DNA of 64,000 nucleotides from Burkholderiales bacterium (GTDB taxonomy: Bacteria > Pseudomonadota > Gammaproteobacteria > Burkholderiales > Burkholderiaceae_C). The first letter of the stretch is position 1. Every line of letters begins with the position of its first letter. Position numbers and translations under genes: made by a program. This document shows, in pieces, positions 37,460 through 48,269 of the stretch. The stretch is taken from assembly GCA_003963115.1 (NCBI GenBank), contig RXJQ01000040.1:62001-126000 (forward strand), given 5' to 3'. Under the pieces are notes generated by a model, which was not told where the DNA came from, did no database searches, and saw only the letters and a program-made list of their open reading frames with translations.

Positions 37460-40273
37460 ATGAACCGTGCCCGCTCTGTGAACGTGGCGATGACGGTGGC
37501 TTGGGCTCTGGTTGTACCGTGTGCCTCGATGGCCGCAGATGCACCCGCCCCTGCCGACGACAGCCCTCCTCACGCCGAAACCGCCACTGGCCTGTCCAGT
37601 GACCGCCTGCCTGCCGTCCACATCACCGGCACCTCGCTGCGCCGGCTCGATGCGGAAACCGCCCTGCCCGTGACGGTGCTGCGCCGCGCCGACATCGAAC
37701 GGTCTGGCGTGCGCACCACGACCGAGCTGCTGCAGCAGCTGCCGGTGATGCAGGGCATGGTGCCCACCACGGCCGTGGTGGGCACCGATTCGCGCGGCTA
37801 TGCCAGCCTGTCGATCCACAACCTGGGCGATGTCTACACCCTGGTGCTGCTCAACGGCCAGCGCGTGGCGCCCTTTGGCGGGCAGCTCAGCAACGGGGGC
37901 CTGTCGGGCGTGGACGTCAACACCATCCCGCTGGCGATGGTCGACCGCATCGAGGTGCTCAGCGACGGCGCATCTGCCTTGTATGGCGCCGATGCACTGG
38001 GTGGTGTGGCCAACATCATCACGCGGCGCGATGGCGAGGCCAATGAGGCCACGGTGGGCGTGAGCTGGCCGCGAGGCGGCGCGCATGAAGGGCGCCTCAG
38101 TGCCTTCAAGAGTGTGGGCAGCGTGGACGAGACCGGGCAGAACCTCAGCTTAGGTGTGTCGGCCATGCACCGCTCGGCCTTGCGGGCAATGGAGCGGGAC
38201 TACGCGCGTGATGCCATCAAGGACTTCACGTACCAGGGGCAGCGGTATCGGTTTGCGGATGTGCAGGACACGGCAGCGCCGGGCACCATCTATGACCGCA
38301 ACTTCTTTGGCAACCCTGTCTTGGCGTTGTCGGGGCTGTGCCCATCGGGCACGTATCGCTACGAATACCCGGATTCGCCTGGCTTTCCCTTTTGTTCGTA
38401 CAACTACGCGGCCGACCTGGACCTGATTCCCGAGCAGACCCAGCACAGTCTGATGACCAGCTACACGCGCCAATGGGCACCCGATAGCAAGCTGGCGCTG
38501 GACCTGCTGCTGTCGCGCAGCGTGGTGACTTCGCATCTGGCGCCCGCGGCCACGGGGCTGTTCCTGTCGCCATCGGTCTACCCTCAGCTCAGCAGCCTGA
38601 ACCTGGCCGACAATCCCACCTACATGAACTACCGCTTCGTGGACCTGGGCCGTCGAGGGTTTGATGACACGTCCGATCTGGCCCATCTGGCGGCCAGGCT
38701 CGATGGACGCTGGGATTTCTGGCGCTGGTCGACGGGCATGAGCTACTCCGTCAGCCACACACGCAGCGACATCGACCACGCCTTGAACAACACGGTCGCC
38801 CAGCGCCTGGTGGACGACGGCTTGCTCAACCCTGTGGTCGCGCCAGGCAACCAGACGGCCTCGCAACTGGCGGCCCAGCAGGCGGCCAGCTACAGCGGCA
38901 AGTGGCTCAGTGGCCGCTCCACGCTGGCCGAACTGCAATGGCAGGCCTCGCGCGAGTTGGCGCCGTTGGCGGGCGGGCCTGTCAAGTGGTCCGTGGGTGC
39001 CAATGTGCGCCGCGAGCGGCTCACCTTCGATCCCAGCCTGTTTGCACAAGGCCTGCTGTCCGACCCTGCTGTGGGTACCTTGGCAGGCAGCTTCGATGCA
39101 GCCAACCTGCGCATCGGTGACGCGGTACCCATGCAGCCCTCATCGGCATCCCGTTATGTCTGGGGCGCGTTCAGCGAATGGCTGGCCCCTTTGACACCGA
39201 CGCTGGAATGGGGTGCAGCCGTGCGCACCGATCACGACGAACTTGTTGGGCAGGCCTGGACCGGCAAGACCACCGCGCGCTGGCGGCCCTCGCCCAGCCT
39301 GTTGTGGCGTGCCTCGCTGGGCACGGGCTTTCGGGAGCCCACGCTCAACCAATTGCGCTCACCAGGGCGCTCAGATGGCGTCACCGGCCAACAGCATGAC
39401 TGCACCGCCGATCTGCAGGCACTGGCCACCTCACTGGGGGTCACGCCCTGCACGGCGGCCTCGACCTATCCCATCGTCGCAGGCGGTAACAGTGACCTGA
39501 AGCCGGAAACCTCCGTGCAGGCCAATCTGGGTTTTCGCCTCTCGCCCAGTGCGGGCTATTTGCTGGGCGCCGACCTGTGGGCCGTGCAGATCCACGATCG
39601 CATCGCGGCGGTGGATGAGGCCGTGGCGTTCGAGAGCCCGCTGGCCGTGCCCCGTGCGAGCTGGACCACGGTGGACACCGGTAGCGGCCCACAACTGGCC
39701 TTGCAAGGTCGCCCGACCAACCTCGGCACCCTGATGTCGAGTGGATTGGACCTGCTGGCCGGCGCCAAACACAGCACGGCCCTGGGCGTGATCGACAGCC
39801 AGTTGCGCGCCACCGTCATGCTGCGCGAAGACAGCCAGCTCTACGCGGGCGGCCCCTGGTTCAGCGCGATCGACGATGGCCGCTACGGCACGGCCACCCT
39901 GAAATGGCGGGCCAGCTGGCGCACCAGCCTCATCAGCGCGGGCTGGACGCACAGCCTGACCGCGCGCTACCAGTCAGGCTACGACGATGCCCCGATCACG
40001 GTGTACGCGCTTGACGCCAACGGCCAGCCGGCCTCAGCTGCACAGCAGATCCGCATGCAGTCGCCCGACCAGGTGCTGTGGGACTGGCAGACAAGCTGGC
40101 AAGTCAATGGCGTGCTGCAGCTCACGGTGGGCGTGAACAACCTCTTCGACACCAAGCCACCCTTGTCGCTCAACGAGGTGGGCACCTACAAAGGCCAGAT
40201 GCTGGGCTACGACGAACGCTACTTCGACCCACGCGGCCGCACGCTGACGCTGGAAGCGCGCCTGACGTTTTGA
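37460..40273 (+). CDS. TonB-dependent outer-membrane receptor
   Basis: 937 residues. A signal peptide (VAWALVVPCASMAADAP) is followed by a TonB-box-like segment (LPAVHITGTSLRR), the plug domain (LPVTVLRRADIERSGVRTTTELLQQLP ... VLLNGQRVAPFG ... DRIEVLSDGASALYGADALGGVANIITRR) and a long beta-barrel ending in the terminal Phe (TLTLEARLTF). It imports a chelate or a complex nutrient using the proton motive force. The plug wording (GVDVNTIPLAMVDRIEVL, ALYGADA) is that of the large polymer/oligosaccharide/catechol receptor group; the ligand is not deducible. The ATG at 37460 fits the signal peptide. No transporter partner adjoins it. Confidence 0.95.
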   Translation: MNRARSVNVAMTVAWALVVPCASMAADAPAPADDSPPHAETATGLSSDRLPAVHITGTSLRRLDAETALPVTVLRRADIERSGVRTTTELLQQLPVMQGMVPTTAVVGTDSRGYASLSIHNLGDVYTLVLLNGQRVAPFGGQLSNGGLSGVDVNTIPLAMVDRIEVLSDGASALYGADALGGVANIITRRDGEANEATVGVSWPRGGAHEGRLSAFKSVGSVDETGQNLSLGVSAMHRSALRAMERDYARDAIKDFTYQGQRYRFADVQDTAAPGTIYDRNFFGNPVLALSGLCPSGTYRYEYPDSPGFPFCSYNYAADLDLIPEQTQHSLMTSYTRQWAPDSKLALDLLLSRSVVTSHLAPAATGLFLSPSVYPQLSSLNLADNPTYMNYRFVDLGRRGFDDTSDLAHLAARLDGRWDFWRWSTGMSYSVSHTRSDIDHALNNTVAQRLVDDGLLNPVVAPGNQTASQLAAQQAASYSGKWLSGRSTLAELQWQASRELAPLAGGPVKWSVGANVRRERLTFDPSLFAQGLLSDPAVGTLAGSFDAANLRIGDAVPMQPSSASRYVWGAFSEWLAPLTPTLEWGAAVRTDHDELVGQAWTGKTTARWRPSPSLLWRASLGTGFREPTLNQLRSPGRSDGVTGQQHDCTADLQALATSLGVTPCTAASTYPIVAGGNSDLKPETSVQANLGFRLSPSAGYLLGADLWAVQIHDRIAAVDEAVAFESPLAVPRASWTTVDTGSGPQLALQGRPTNLGTLMSSGLDLLAGAKHSTALGVIDSQLRATVMLREDSQLYAGGPWFSAIDDGRYGTATLKWRASWRTSLISAGWTHSLTARYQSGYDDAPITVYALDANGQPASAAQQIRMQSPDQVLWDWQTSWQVNGVLQLTVGVNNLFDTKPPLSLNEVGTYKGQMLGYDERYFDPRGRTLTLEARLTF

Positions 40274-40286
40274 TGCAGCGGTTGCC

Positions 40287-40901
40287 TCAGGCCACGAAGC
40301 GCCACACCGTGACGAAATGGCTCGCCGTGCCACCGAGCACGAAGAGGTGCCAGATGCCGTGGGCGTGGCGCAAGCGCGTGTCCAGCGCGTAAAACACGAT
40401 GCCCACCGTGTACAGCAGCCCGCCGGCCAGCAGCCACATCCAACCCTGGTTGTGCAGCCTGTCCATCAAGGGAGAGGCCGCCGCGATGCCGCACCAGCCC
40501 ATCAGCACATACAGCGGCACGGAGGGCACGGTTTCGCGCCCCCACCACAGCTCCTTGCCGATGCCGACCAGGGCCAGCGTCCACTCCATCGCAAAGATGG
40601 CCCAGCCCAGCCGGCCTTGCAGGGTCACCAGCGTGAAGGGCGTGTAGGTACCGGCGATCAGCAGGTAGATGGCGCAATGATCGACCTTGGCCCACCACGC
40701 CTTGCTGGCGCCGCGCAGGCTGTGATAGAGCGAGGAGGCCGCATACAGCAGGATCATGCTCAGCCCGAAGACGCTGAAGCTGATGATCTTGCGTGCGTCG
40801 CCGCCATGAATGGCCTGGGCCACCAGCACGGCCGAACCCGCGATGGCCAGTGCCAGCCCCAAGAGGTGCGTGACGCTGTTCAATCTTTCGCCGTGGTACA
40901 T
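40287..40901 (-). CDS. trhA: Hemolysin III family membrane protein (TrhA/PAQR)
   Basis: 204 residues with seven hydrophobic segments. YHGERLNSVTHLLGL, SMILLYAASSLYHS, DHCAIYLLIAGTYTPF and HAHGIWHLFVLGGTASHF hold the conserved Ser, Asp and three His zinc-site residues of the PAQR superfamily. Bacterial TrhA proteins regulate membrane energetics or lipid homeostasis rather than causing hemolysis. It is a single gene, convergent with the TonB receptor. Confidence 0.93.
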   Translation of the reverse strand: MYHGERLNSVTHLLGLALAIAGSAVLVAQAIHGGDARKIISFSVFGLSMILLYAASSLYHSLRGASKAWWAKVDHCAIYLLIAGTYTPFTLVTLQGRLGWAIFAMEWTLALVGIGKELWWGRETVPSVPLYVLMGWCGIAAASPLMDRLHNQGWMWLLAGGLLYTVGIVFYALDTRLRHAHGIWHLFVLGGTASHFVTVWRFVA

Positions 40902-41010
40902 GCAAAACCCGCCTGATGTGTCTGAGTCTGATCGTGTGCCTGGCCGCCATGCTGATTGCCTTGCAATACAGCATGATGACGGTCCTTGGTGGCCGGCTTC
41001 CTGCGCCAGA

Positions 41011-41399
41011 TCATGATGAGGACGATGCCGCGCGCCGCGCCAGATAGGCCTTCACCCTGCTCGCAAAGCTGGTGACATCAATCGGCTTGGCGATGTAGCC
41101 GTCGCAGCCCGCTTCCAGCATGCGAGCCTCATCGCCCTTCATGGCGTAAGCCGTCAAGGCCACCACGGGCGTGGCGCGGGTGCGCGGGTCGGCCTTGATC
41201 TGGCGCGTGAGTGTCAGGCCATCGATGTCGGGCAGCTGGATGTCCATCAGGATCAAATCGGGCGCCACCTCGGCGATGGCTCGCAAGGCCGCGTCGGCAT
41301 TCGATGCGGCGCTCACATCGATGTCGGCGGCCTGAAGCAGAAAGCTCACCAGCTCCAGGTTCATGAGGTTGTCGTCCACGATCAGGACGCGTGGCGGGC

Positions 41400-41403
<4 letters not shown>
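41011..41403 (-). CDS. Single-domain response regulator
   Basis: 130 residues: a receiver domain only. VLIVDDNLMNLEL gives the acidic pocket, D54 in LILMDIQLPDIDG is the phosphorylation site, and VVALTAYAMKGDE and DGYIAKPID supply the Thr and Lys. There is no output domain, so it should pass phosphate on or act by protein contact, as in CheY or DivK. Its ATG overlaps the stop of the ethylene-receptor-like hybrid kinase (ATGA, 41400-41403), so the two are coupled and it is the obvious phosphorylation partner. Confidence 0.95.
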
Positions 41404-44126
<2,723 letters not shown>

Positions 44127-44331
44127 GTGCGGTCCTTCCCTTTTATGGACTCATGGCAGTCATCTTGATGGCATTCGGTGGGAACACGAAGCAGAGACAT
44201 TTGTCTTGACAGGGTTGCCGCTTTCGCTGTCCGAAATTGCCGTTTGGCGGACGCAGGCGACCGCTTGTCCAAGGGGCTTCTCAAGTGTGAAGGATTTGCT
44301 TACACGAAGTAACCGGGCGCCTTAATCTGTG

Positions 44332-44420
44332 CACGCACAGTTGGCAAACCCGCTGAAAGGCGGGGACGCAAAGCCTCCGGTCTTCCTGCATGGACGCATG
44401 CAAAAGATAGCGGGGTTGCC
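44332..44420 (+). ncRNA. Cyclic di-GMP-I (GEMM-I) riboswitch aptamer
   Basis: Strong match to the class I c-di-GMP aptamer. The 5' strand CACGCACAG leads into GGCAAACC; P2 is CCGC-TGAAAG-GCGG with the GAAA tetraloop that docks into its receptor; then the near-invariant GGACGCAAAGCCTCCGG; the P3 stem CATG ... CATG; and the closing AGATAGCGGGGTTGCC. It lies 93 bases before the ATG of the Pro/Thr-rich secreted protein. Binding of c-di-GMP should switch expression of that gene and perhaps the secretin gene beyond it. Confidence 0.96.
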
Positions 44421-44422
44421 CC

Positions 44423-44444
44423 CGTGGAATGGGCCCGTTCCACG
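44423..44444 (+). promoter_or_regulatory. Stem-loop after the riboswitch (expression platform candidate)
   Basis: CGTGGAA-TGGGCCCG-TTCCACG, starting 2 bases after the aptamer. No T-run follows, so it is not a classical terminator. It may be part of a translational or Rho-dependent switch. The direction (ON or OFF) cannot be told from sequence. Confidence 0.6.
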
Positions 44445-44513
44445 AGAAGCACGTCCCACCGGTTTGACGCTTGCAAATCTGTTCTCAACCTGTTGATGAA
44501 TGAAGGATGCAAG

Positions 44514-45479
44514 ATGAAAGCCCAAGCTCTGATCTTCTCGATGATGCTGGCCTCGCCCCTCGTGGCGCCCTCTTTCGCCGCCACCCTGGGCGGCATCACG
44601 GAACCGCCCAAGACCGAGCCACCCAGGACCACGGTCACCACACCCAAGCCCACCACCGTGGCGCCGCTGCCCACCGGGCCCCAGGTGACGGGCCTGTTTC
44701 GCATCGTCAAGCCTGACGGCAACACGGTGATCCAGCAAGCGCCCATCGGCACAGGCAGCAGCGTGATCAATGTGATCAACGTGGCCACGACCGATGCCTT
44801 CCTGACGAGCAACGGCAAGTGCGCCTTCAACGTCAAGTACGACGAGGTCTCGGGCGTGGCGGCCACAGGCACGACCAACCGCCTGTTCAGCAACGACACG
44901 CTGATCGCGCAAAACATCAAGATCGACCTGAGCGCCAATGTGCTCAAGACGATCTGGACCCAGCCCTACCTGGTGCCGGGCCAGAACAACGTCAAGATCG
45001 TGGTGAACGCGGATTCGGCCACACCCAGCGTGGGCTGGGTGCGTGTCAATGTGAGCGGGACTTGCGGTGCGCCGACGACCACCACCACACCTCCGACCAC
45101 CACGCCTCCCAAGACCGAACCTCCCAAGACTGAACCGCCGAGAACCGAACCGCCCAAGACCGAACCCCCCAGGACGACCCCGCCCGTGACCCCGCCGGCA
45201 CCCGTTGTGCCCAAGTTCACACCGGGCTCTGCCGAGTGGAACAACCTGTTCAGCGCCTTCGGCTACAGCAACTACGGTGTGACCCAGCTCAAGGGCAAGA
45301 ACTTCGCGCGCTACAGCGAGCTGGTCAAGCTCAATGCCGACATCACCACGGTGATCAATGCCAAGGTGGTGGACCAGCCGACCTACAACGCGCTGATGTC
45401 ACGCTGGAACAGCTTCGTGATGGACCCGGCCTTCCAGGCCGCGATGAAGGCGATCACGCCTTCGACTGACAAGAAGTAA
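44514..45479 (+). CDS. Secreted Pro/Thr-rich protein under c-di-GMP riboswitch control
   Basis: 321 residues from the ATG at 44514, with AAGGA 7 bases upstream. A signal peptide (IFSMMLASPLVAPSFAA) leads to a short PPKTEPPRTT linker. A first beta-rich domain follows (TGLFRIVKPDGNTVIQQAP ... VGWVRVNVSGTC), then a second long linker of repeated PPKTEPP/PPRTEPP, and a helical C-terminal domain (SAEWNNLFSAFGYSNYGVTQLKGKNFARYSELVKL). I know no family. Two folded domains joined by rigid Pro/Thr linkers fit a surface-exposed or adhesin-like protein, or a pilotin-like partner of the secretin encoded 132 bases downstream. Its only recognised control element is the c-di-GMP riboswitch. Confidence 0.85.
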   Translation: MKAQALIFSMMLASPLVAPSFAATLGGITEPPKTEPPRTTVTTPKPTTVAPLPTGPQVTGLFRIVKPDGNTVIQQAPIGTGSSVINVINVATTDAFLTSNGKCAFNVKYDEVSGVAATGTTNRLFSNDTLIAQNIKIDLSANVLKTIWTQPYLVPGQNNVKIVVNADSATPSVGWVRVNVSGTCGAPTTTTTPPTTTPPKTEPPKTEPPRTEPPKTEPPRTTPPVTPPAPVVPKFTPGSAEWNNLFSAFGYSNYGVTQLKGKNFARYSELVKLNADITTVINAKVVDQPTYNALMSRWNSFVMDPAFQAAMKAITPSTDKK

Positions 45480-45517
45480 GACCGCTTCGCGCCAAGCCTG
45501 GGGCCCATGCCACTGCC

Positions 45518-45544
45518 CATGTGCGCCATGTGCCTCATGTGCCC
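45518..45544 (+). repeat. Three tandem 9-base units with CATGTGC core
   Basis: CATGTGC occurs at 45518, 45527 and 45536 in the gap before the secretin gene. It is a short tandem repeat, function unknown. Confidence 0.6.
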
Positions 45545-45610
45545 CAGGTTGCCGCGACACCGCTTTCCCTCACCGCTCATCGCTTCAGATCGACCCTGCG
45601 GAGCCTGCCC

Positions 45611-46852
45611 ATGCCGACCTTCTCACGCAGCCGACTGGCCCGGCTGGTCTCCACAAGCCTCGTGTTGATCGGCACCTCGGCGCAAGCCGCCGCACCGACC
45701 CCTGATCTGAACCAGCTCTTGCAGCCCATGCCCTTGAGCACGCCCGCGAGCCCCACTCCGGCGCCGCATGCCCTGAGCAATGACAGCCTGGGTGCCTACA
45801 GCTCGCCCGGTGCGCAGGCCCTCGGCGCCACGCCGCAAGGCACGCTGGTCAAGGCCTATGCCGTCAACCACATGCGGGCCAGCGAGCTGCTGGCCTTGCT
45901 GTCCGACCCGGCCATGCCCTTGCTACCGCGTGATCAGGCTGCCGTGGTGGTCGAGCCACGCAGCAACCTGCTGCTGGTGCGGGCCTCGCAGATCGAGCAC
46001 CAGTTGATCGAGAACCTGATCAAGCGCGTGGACGTGCCTTCCAAGCAAGTGCTGGTCGAAGTCAAGATCGTCAGCGCCGATGAATATTTCGGCAAAAGCC
46101 TGGGTGCGCGATTTGGCGTCACGAGCTCGCACCTGCTCAACGGTGCCTCGCCCAGGCAGTCCGGCGTGCAGGTCGGTGGCTCGGTGGGCGACCTCAACCA
46201 GGTCGTGTCCACGGGCACCTCCGGCTTTCCCAATGCCGTTTCGTTGCCTGCAAGCAACTCTTTGACCCAGGCCGCTGTCAGCAGTCTGGCGCTGGGCTTC
46301 TACAAGCTGCCGGCCGGCATCAACATCGGTCTGGAGATCTCGGCACTTGAAGAAGCCGGCCACACCAAGATCCTCTCCAGCCCCAAACTGGTGCTCAGCA
46401 ACCAGCGCCCCGGCCTCATTTCATCGGGCCAGCGCATCCCCTACTCGCGACCCTCCATCGTGCAGGGCGTGAACACCACCGAGTTCGTGGATGTGAAGGT
46501 CTCTGTCTCGGTGACAGCCCTTGTGGCGCCTGACGGCAGCATCTCCATGGACCTCACCTTGACCGACGACAGCGTAGGCTCGACCTCAACGGTCGGCCCC
46601 ACCATCAACACCAACCAGGCCACCTCCAACGTGACCTTGCAGAGCGGGGAAACCCTGTTGCTGGGCGGCTTCCAGAGCAGCAGCCAGGTCGAAGAGAAGA
46701 ACCAGACACCGGTACTCGGCGACCTGCCGGTCGTGGGCAACCTGTTCAAGAACCGCAGTCAGAACACGGTCAAGCGTGAATTGCTCTTCATCATCACACC
46801 CACGATCATTGAGACAGAACGCTTCGCAAGCCCCATCTCTACTGCACAATAG
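45611..46852 (+). CDS. Secretin family outer-membrane protein (PilQ/MshL type)
   Basis: 413 residues, short for a secretin. A signal peptide (STSLVLIGTSAQAAA) is followed by one N-domain (VKAYAVNHMRASELLALL ... VVVEPRSNLLLVRASQIEHQLIENLIKRVDVPSKQVLVEVKIV), then the secretin pore domain (LEISALEEAGHTKILSSPKLVLSNQRP, ISSGQRIPYS, LTLTDDSVGSTS, ETLLLGGFQSS, PVLGDLPVVGNLFKNRS, ELLFIITPTII). This is the PilQ/MshL/GspD class, which forms an outer-membrane gate. No pilin, ATPase or inner-membrane platform gene adjoins it, so it is either an orphan or served by genes elsewhere. It lies downstream of a c-di-GMP riboswitch unit, which suggests it is made according to c-di-GMP level. Confidence 0.92.
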   Translation: MPTFSRSRLARLVSTSLVLIGTSAQAAAPTPDLNQLLQPMPLSTPASPTPAPHALSNDSLGAYSSPGAQALGATPQGTLVKAYAVNHMRASELLALLSDPAMPLLPRDQAAVVVEPRSNLLLVRASQIEHQLIENLIKRVDVPSKQVLVEVKIVSADEYFGKSLGARFGVTSSHLLNGASPRQSGVQVGGSVGDLNQVVSTGTSGFPNAVSLPASNSLTQAAVSSLALGFYKLPAGINIGLEISALEEAGHTKILSSPKLVLSNQRPGLISSGQRIPYSRPSIVQGVNTTEFVDVKVSVSVTALVAPDGSISMDLTLTDDSVGSTSTVGPTINTNQATSNVTLQSGETLLLGGFQSSSQVEEKNQTPVLGDLPVVGNLFKNRSQNTVKRELLFIITPTIIETERFASPISTAQ

Positions 46853-46891
46853 CTTGCCCGACGATTGCGGGTGCAACTCGAACACCGACTT

Positions 46892-47245
46892 ATGAACAAG
46901 ACCGATCTGATCCAGCACCTGGCTGACAAGCACACCCTGACCAAGGCAGAAGCCGGCCGTATCCTTGACACCCTGCTCGACGTGGTTGTGGCCAGCGTCA
47001 AGAAGGGCGATGCCGTGGTGATCCCCGGCTTCGGTTCTTTCAAGCAACACGCTCGCGCTGCCCGCAACGGCGTGAACCCCAGCACCGGCGCCAAGATCAA
47101 GATTGCCGCTGCCAAGCTGCCCAAGTTCACCCCTGGCGCCACCTTCAAGGCTGCCGTGGACCCCAAGAACGCCGCCAAGAAGGCCGCTGCCAAGCCCGCA
47201 GCCAAGAAGCCAGCCGCCAAGAAGGCCGCTGCCAAGAAGAAGTAA
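46892..47245 (+). CDS. HU-family DNA-binding protein with Lys/Ala tail
   Basis: 117 residues. The HU domain is complete for about 90 residues (MNKTDLIQHLADKHTLTKAEAGRILDTLLDVV, VVIPGFGSFKQHARAARNGVNPSTG), then a tail of AAKK/PAAKK repeats resembling eukaryotic histone H1 ends. Such tailed HU proteins are usual in Burkholderiales and bind DNA more tightly. I chose the ATG at 46892; the upstream start at 46865 is unlikely. It follows the secretin gene by 39 bases but probably has its own promoter. Confidence 0.93.
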   Translation: MNKTDLIQHLADKHTLTKAEAGRILDTLLDVVVASVKKGDAVVIPGFGSFKQHARAARNGVNPSTGAKIKIAAAKLPKFTPGATFKAAVDPKNAAKKAAAKPAAKKPAAKKAAAKKK

Positions 47246-47251
47246 TCCACT

Positions 47252-48145
47252 TCATGGCGCTCGATCGGGCAGAGGCTCAGGCATCGCCCGATCAGGGTAG
47301 CGCTCCCCCACCCAGTCCGGGTGCTTCCACAGGATGCGCAGGTCCTTGTGGTGCCACAGGTCGCGCCACATCGAGACACATTCCCCGAACACCAGATGCA
47401 AGGGGTTGAGTGAGCGCGGCTGGCGCATCGTGACGCCATAGCGGATCTTGCCCGCATCGCGCTCGGCCACGAAGCTGCCGAACAAGCGGTCCCAGATGAT
47501 CAGGGTGCCGCCGAAGTTCGTGTCGATCTGCCTCGGGTTGCGGCCATGGTGTACGCGATGGTGTGAAGGCGTGTTGAACACGAACTCGAACCAGGCCGGC
47601 ATGCGCCGTACCACCTCGGTGTGGATGAAGAACTGGTAGAAGAGGTTGATCTCCAGCGAGAGCACGGCGGCGTTCTTGTCAAAGCCGAGCAGGGCCATGG
47701 GCACGACGCCCAGCAGGATGAGGCCGCTGAGATCGAACATGGGCGTCTGGCGCAGGGCGGTCGACAGGTTGTAGCGCTGCGAGCTGTGGTGCACGGCGTG
47801 GGCCGTCCAGCCGTAGCGCACGCGGTGCATGAAGCGGTGCGTCCAGTAGAAGACGAAGTCCGTGAGGACGAACAGCAGCACGAAGCCCATCCAGCCCGAT
47901 GGCGCCTGCCATTGCAGGCCGCGTGCCTGGACCCAGTCATAGACCCGCGTGACGATCAGCGCGATGAACACCCCGTCCACCGACTTGTACATCAGGCCCG
48001 TGCCGATGTTGGCCAGGGTCTCGCGGGTGTCGTAGGCATCGGCACGCTGATGCCGCGCAAGGTGGCGGCGTTCCAGCAGGATCAGCGCGACGAAGACGGA
48101 GCCCGCCAGCATCAGGAATAGCAGGGCATGCAGGATGTCGTTCAC
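47252..48145 (-). CDS. Sterol desaturase / fatty acid hydroxylase family membrane protein
   Basis: About 297 residues from a GTG at 48145 with GGAG 7 bases upstream; an ATG at 48208 lacks a ribosome site. Four to five membrane segments carry the histidine clusters of the family: HRFMH, HAVHHSSQRYN, HHRVHHG and later WHHKD. These bind a di-iron centre in the sterol desaturase/fatty acid hydroxylase superfamily. The substrate is a membrane lipid of unknown kind. It is divergent from an AraC regulator across a region with an inverted repeat. Confidence 0.9.
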   Translation of the reverse strand: MNDILHALLFLMLAGSVFVALILLERRHLARHQRADAYDTRETLANIGTGLMYKSVDGVFIALIVTRVYDWVQARGLQWQAPSGWMGFVLLFVLTDFVFYWTHRFMHRVRYGWTAHAVHHSSQRYNLSTALRQTPMFDLSGLILLGVVPMALLGFDKNAAVLSLEINLFYQFFIHTEVVRRMPAWFEFVFNTPSHHRVHHGRNPRQIDTNFGGTLIIWDRLFGSFVAERDAGKIRYGVTMRQPRSLNPLHLVFGECVSMWRDLWHHKDLRILWKHPDWVGERYPDRAMPEPLPDRAP

Positions 48146-48218
48146 GAAAACGCTCCAGGGTTCGAGGATCAATGCCCTGCACTCTAGAAAAGGCTGCTTT
48201 GATAGCATCGACAATGCA

Positions 48219-48244
48219 TGTCATGTTTTTAACCATCCATGACA
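48219..48244. promoter_or_regulatory. Inverted repeat in the desaturase/AraC divergent promoter
   Basis: TGTCATG (48219-48225) and CATGACA (48238-48244), a perfect 7-base dyad with a 12-base gap. It lies 25 bases before the AraC start. It is a likely operator of that regulator, by position. Confidence 0.45.
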
Positions 48245-48269
48245 CCCCGCATGACCCCCTGCTGAACCC

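Larger units (their letters stand above)
44127..44513 (+). other. 387-base regulatory region with a c-di-GMP riboswitch leader
   Basis: This gap holds the promoter of the ethylene-receptor-like kinase on the minus strand, a GTCCG ... CGGAC hairpin near 44239-44262 and, from 44332, the riboswitch leader of the plus-strand gene. No convincing -35/-10 pair was found. Confidence 0.6.

Noticed and set aside
35930-38086. Open frame extending pepD upstream for about 720 codons
   Set aside because: PepD homology starts at 35929, and the extension lies opposite trhP and the TonB receptor.
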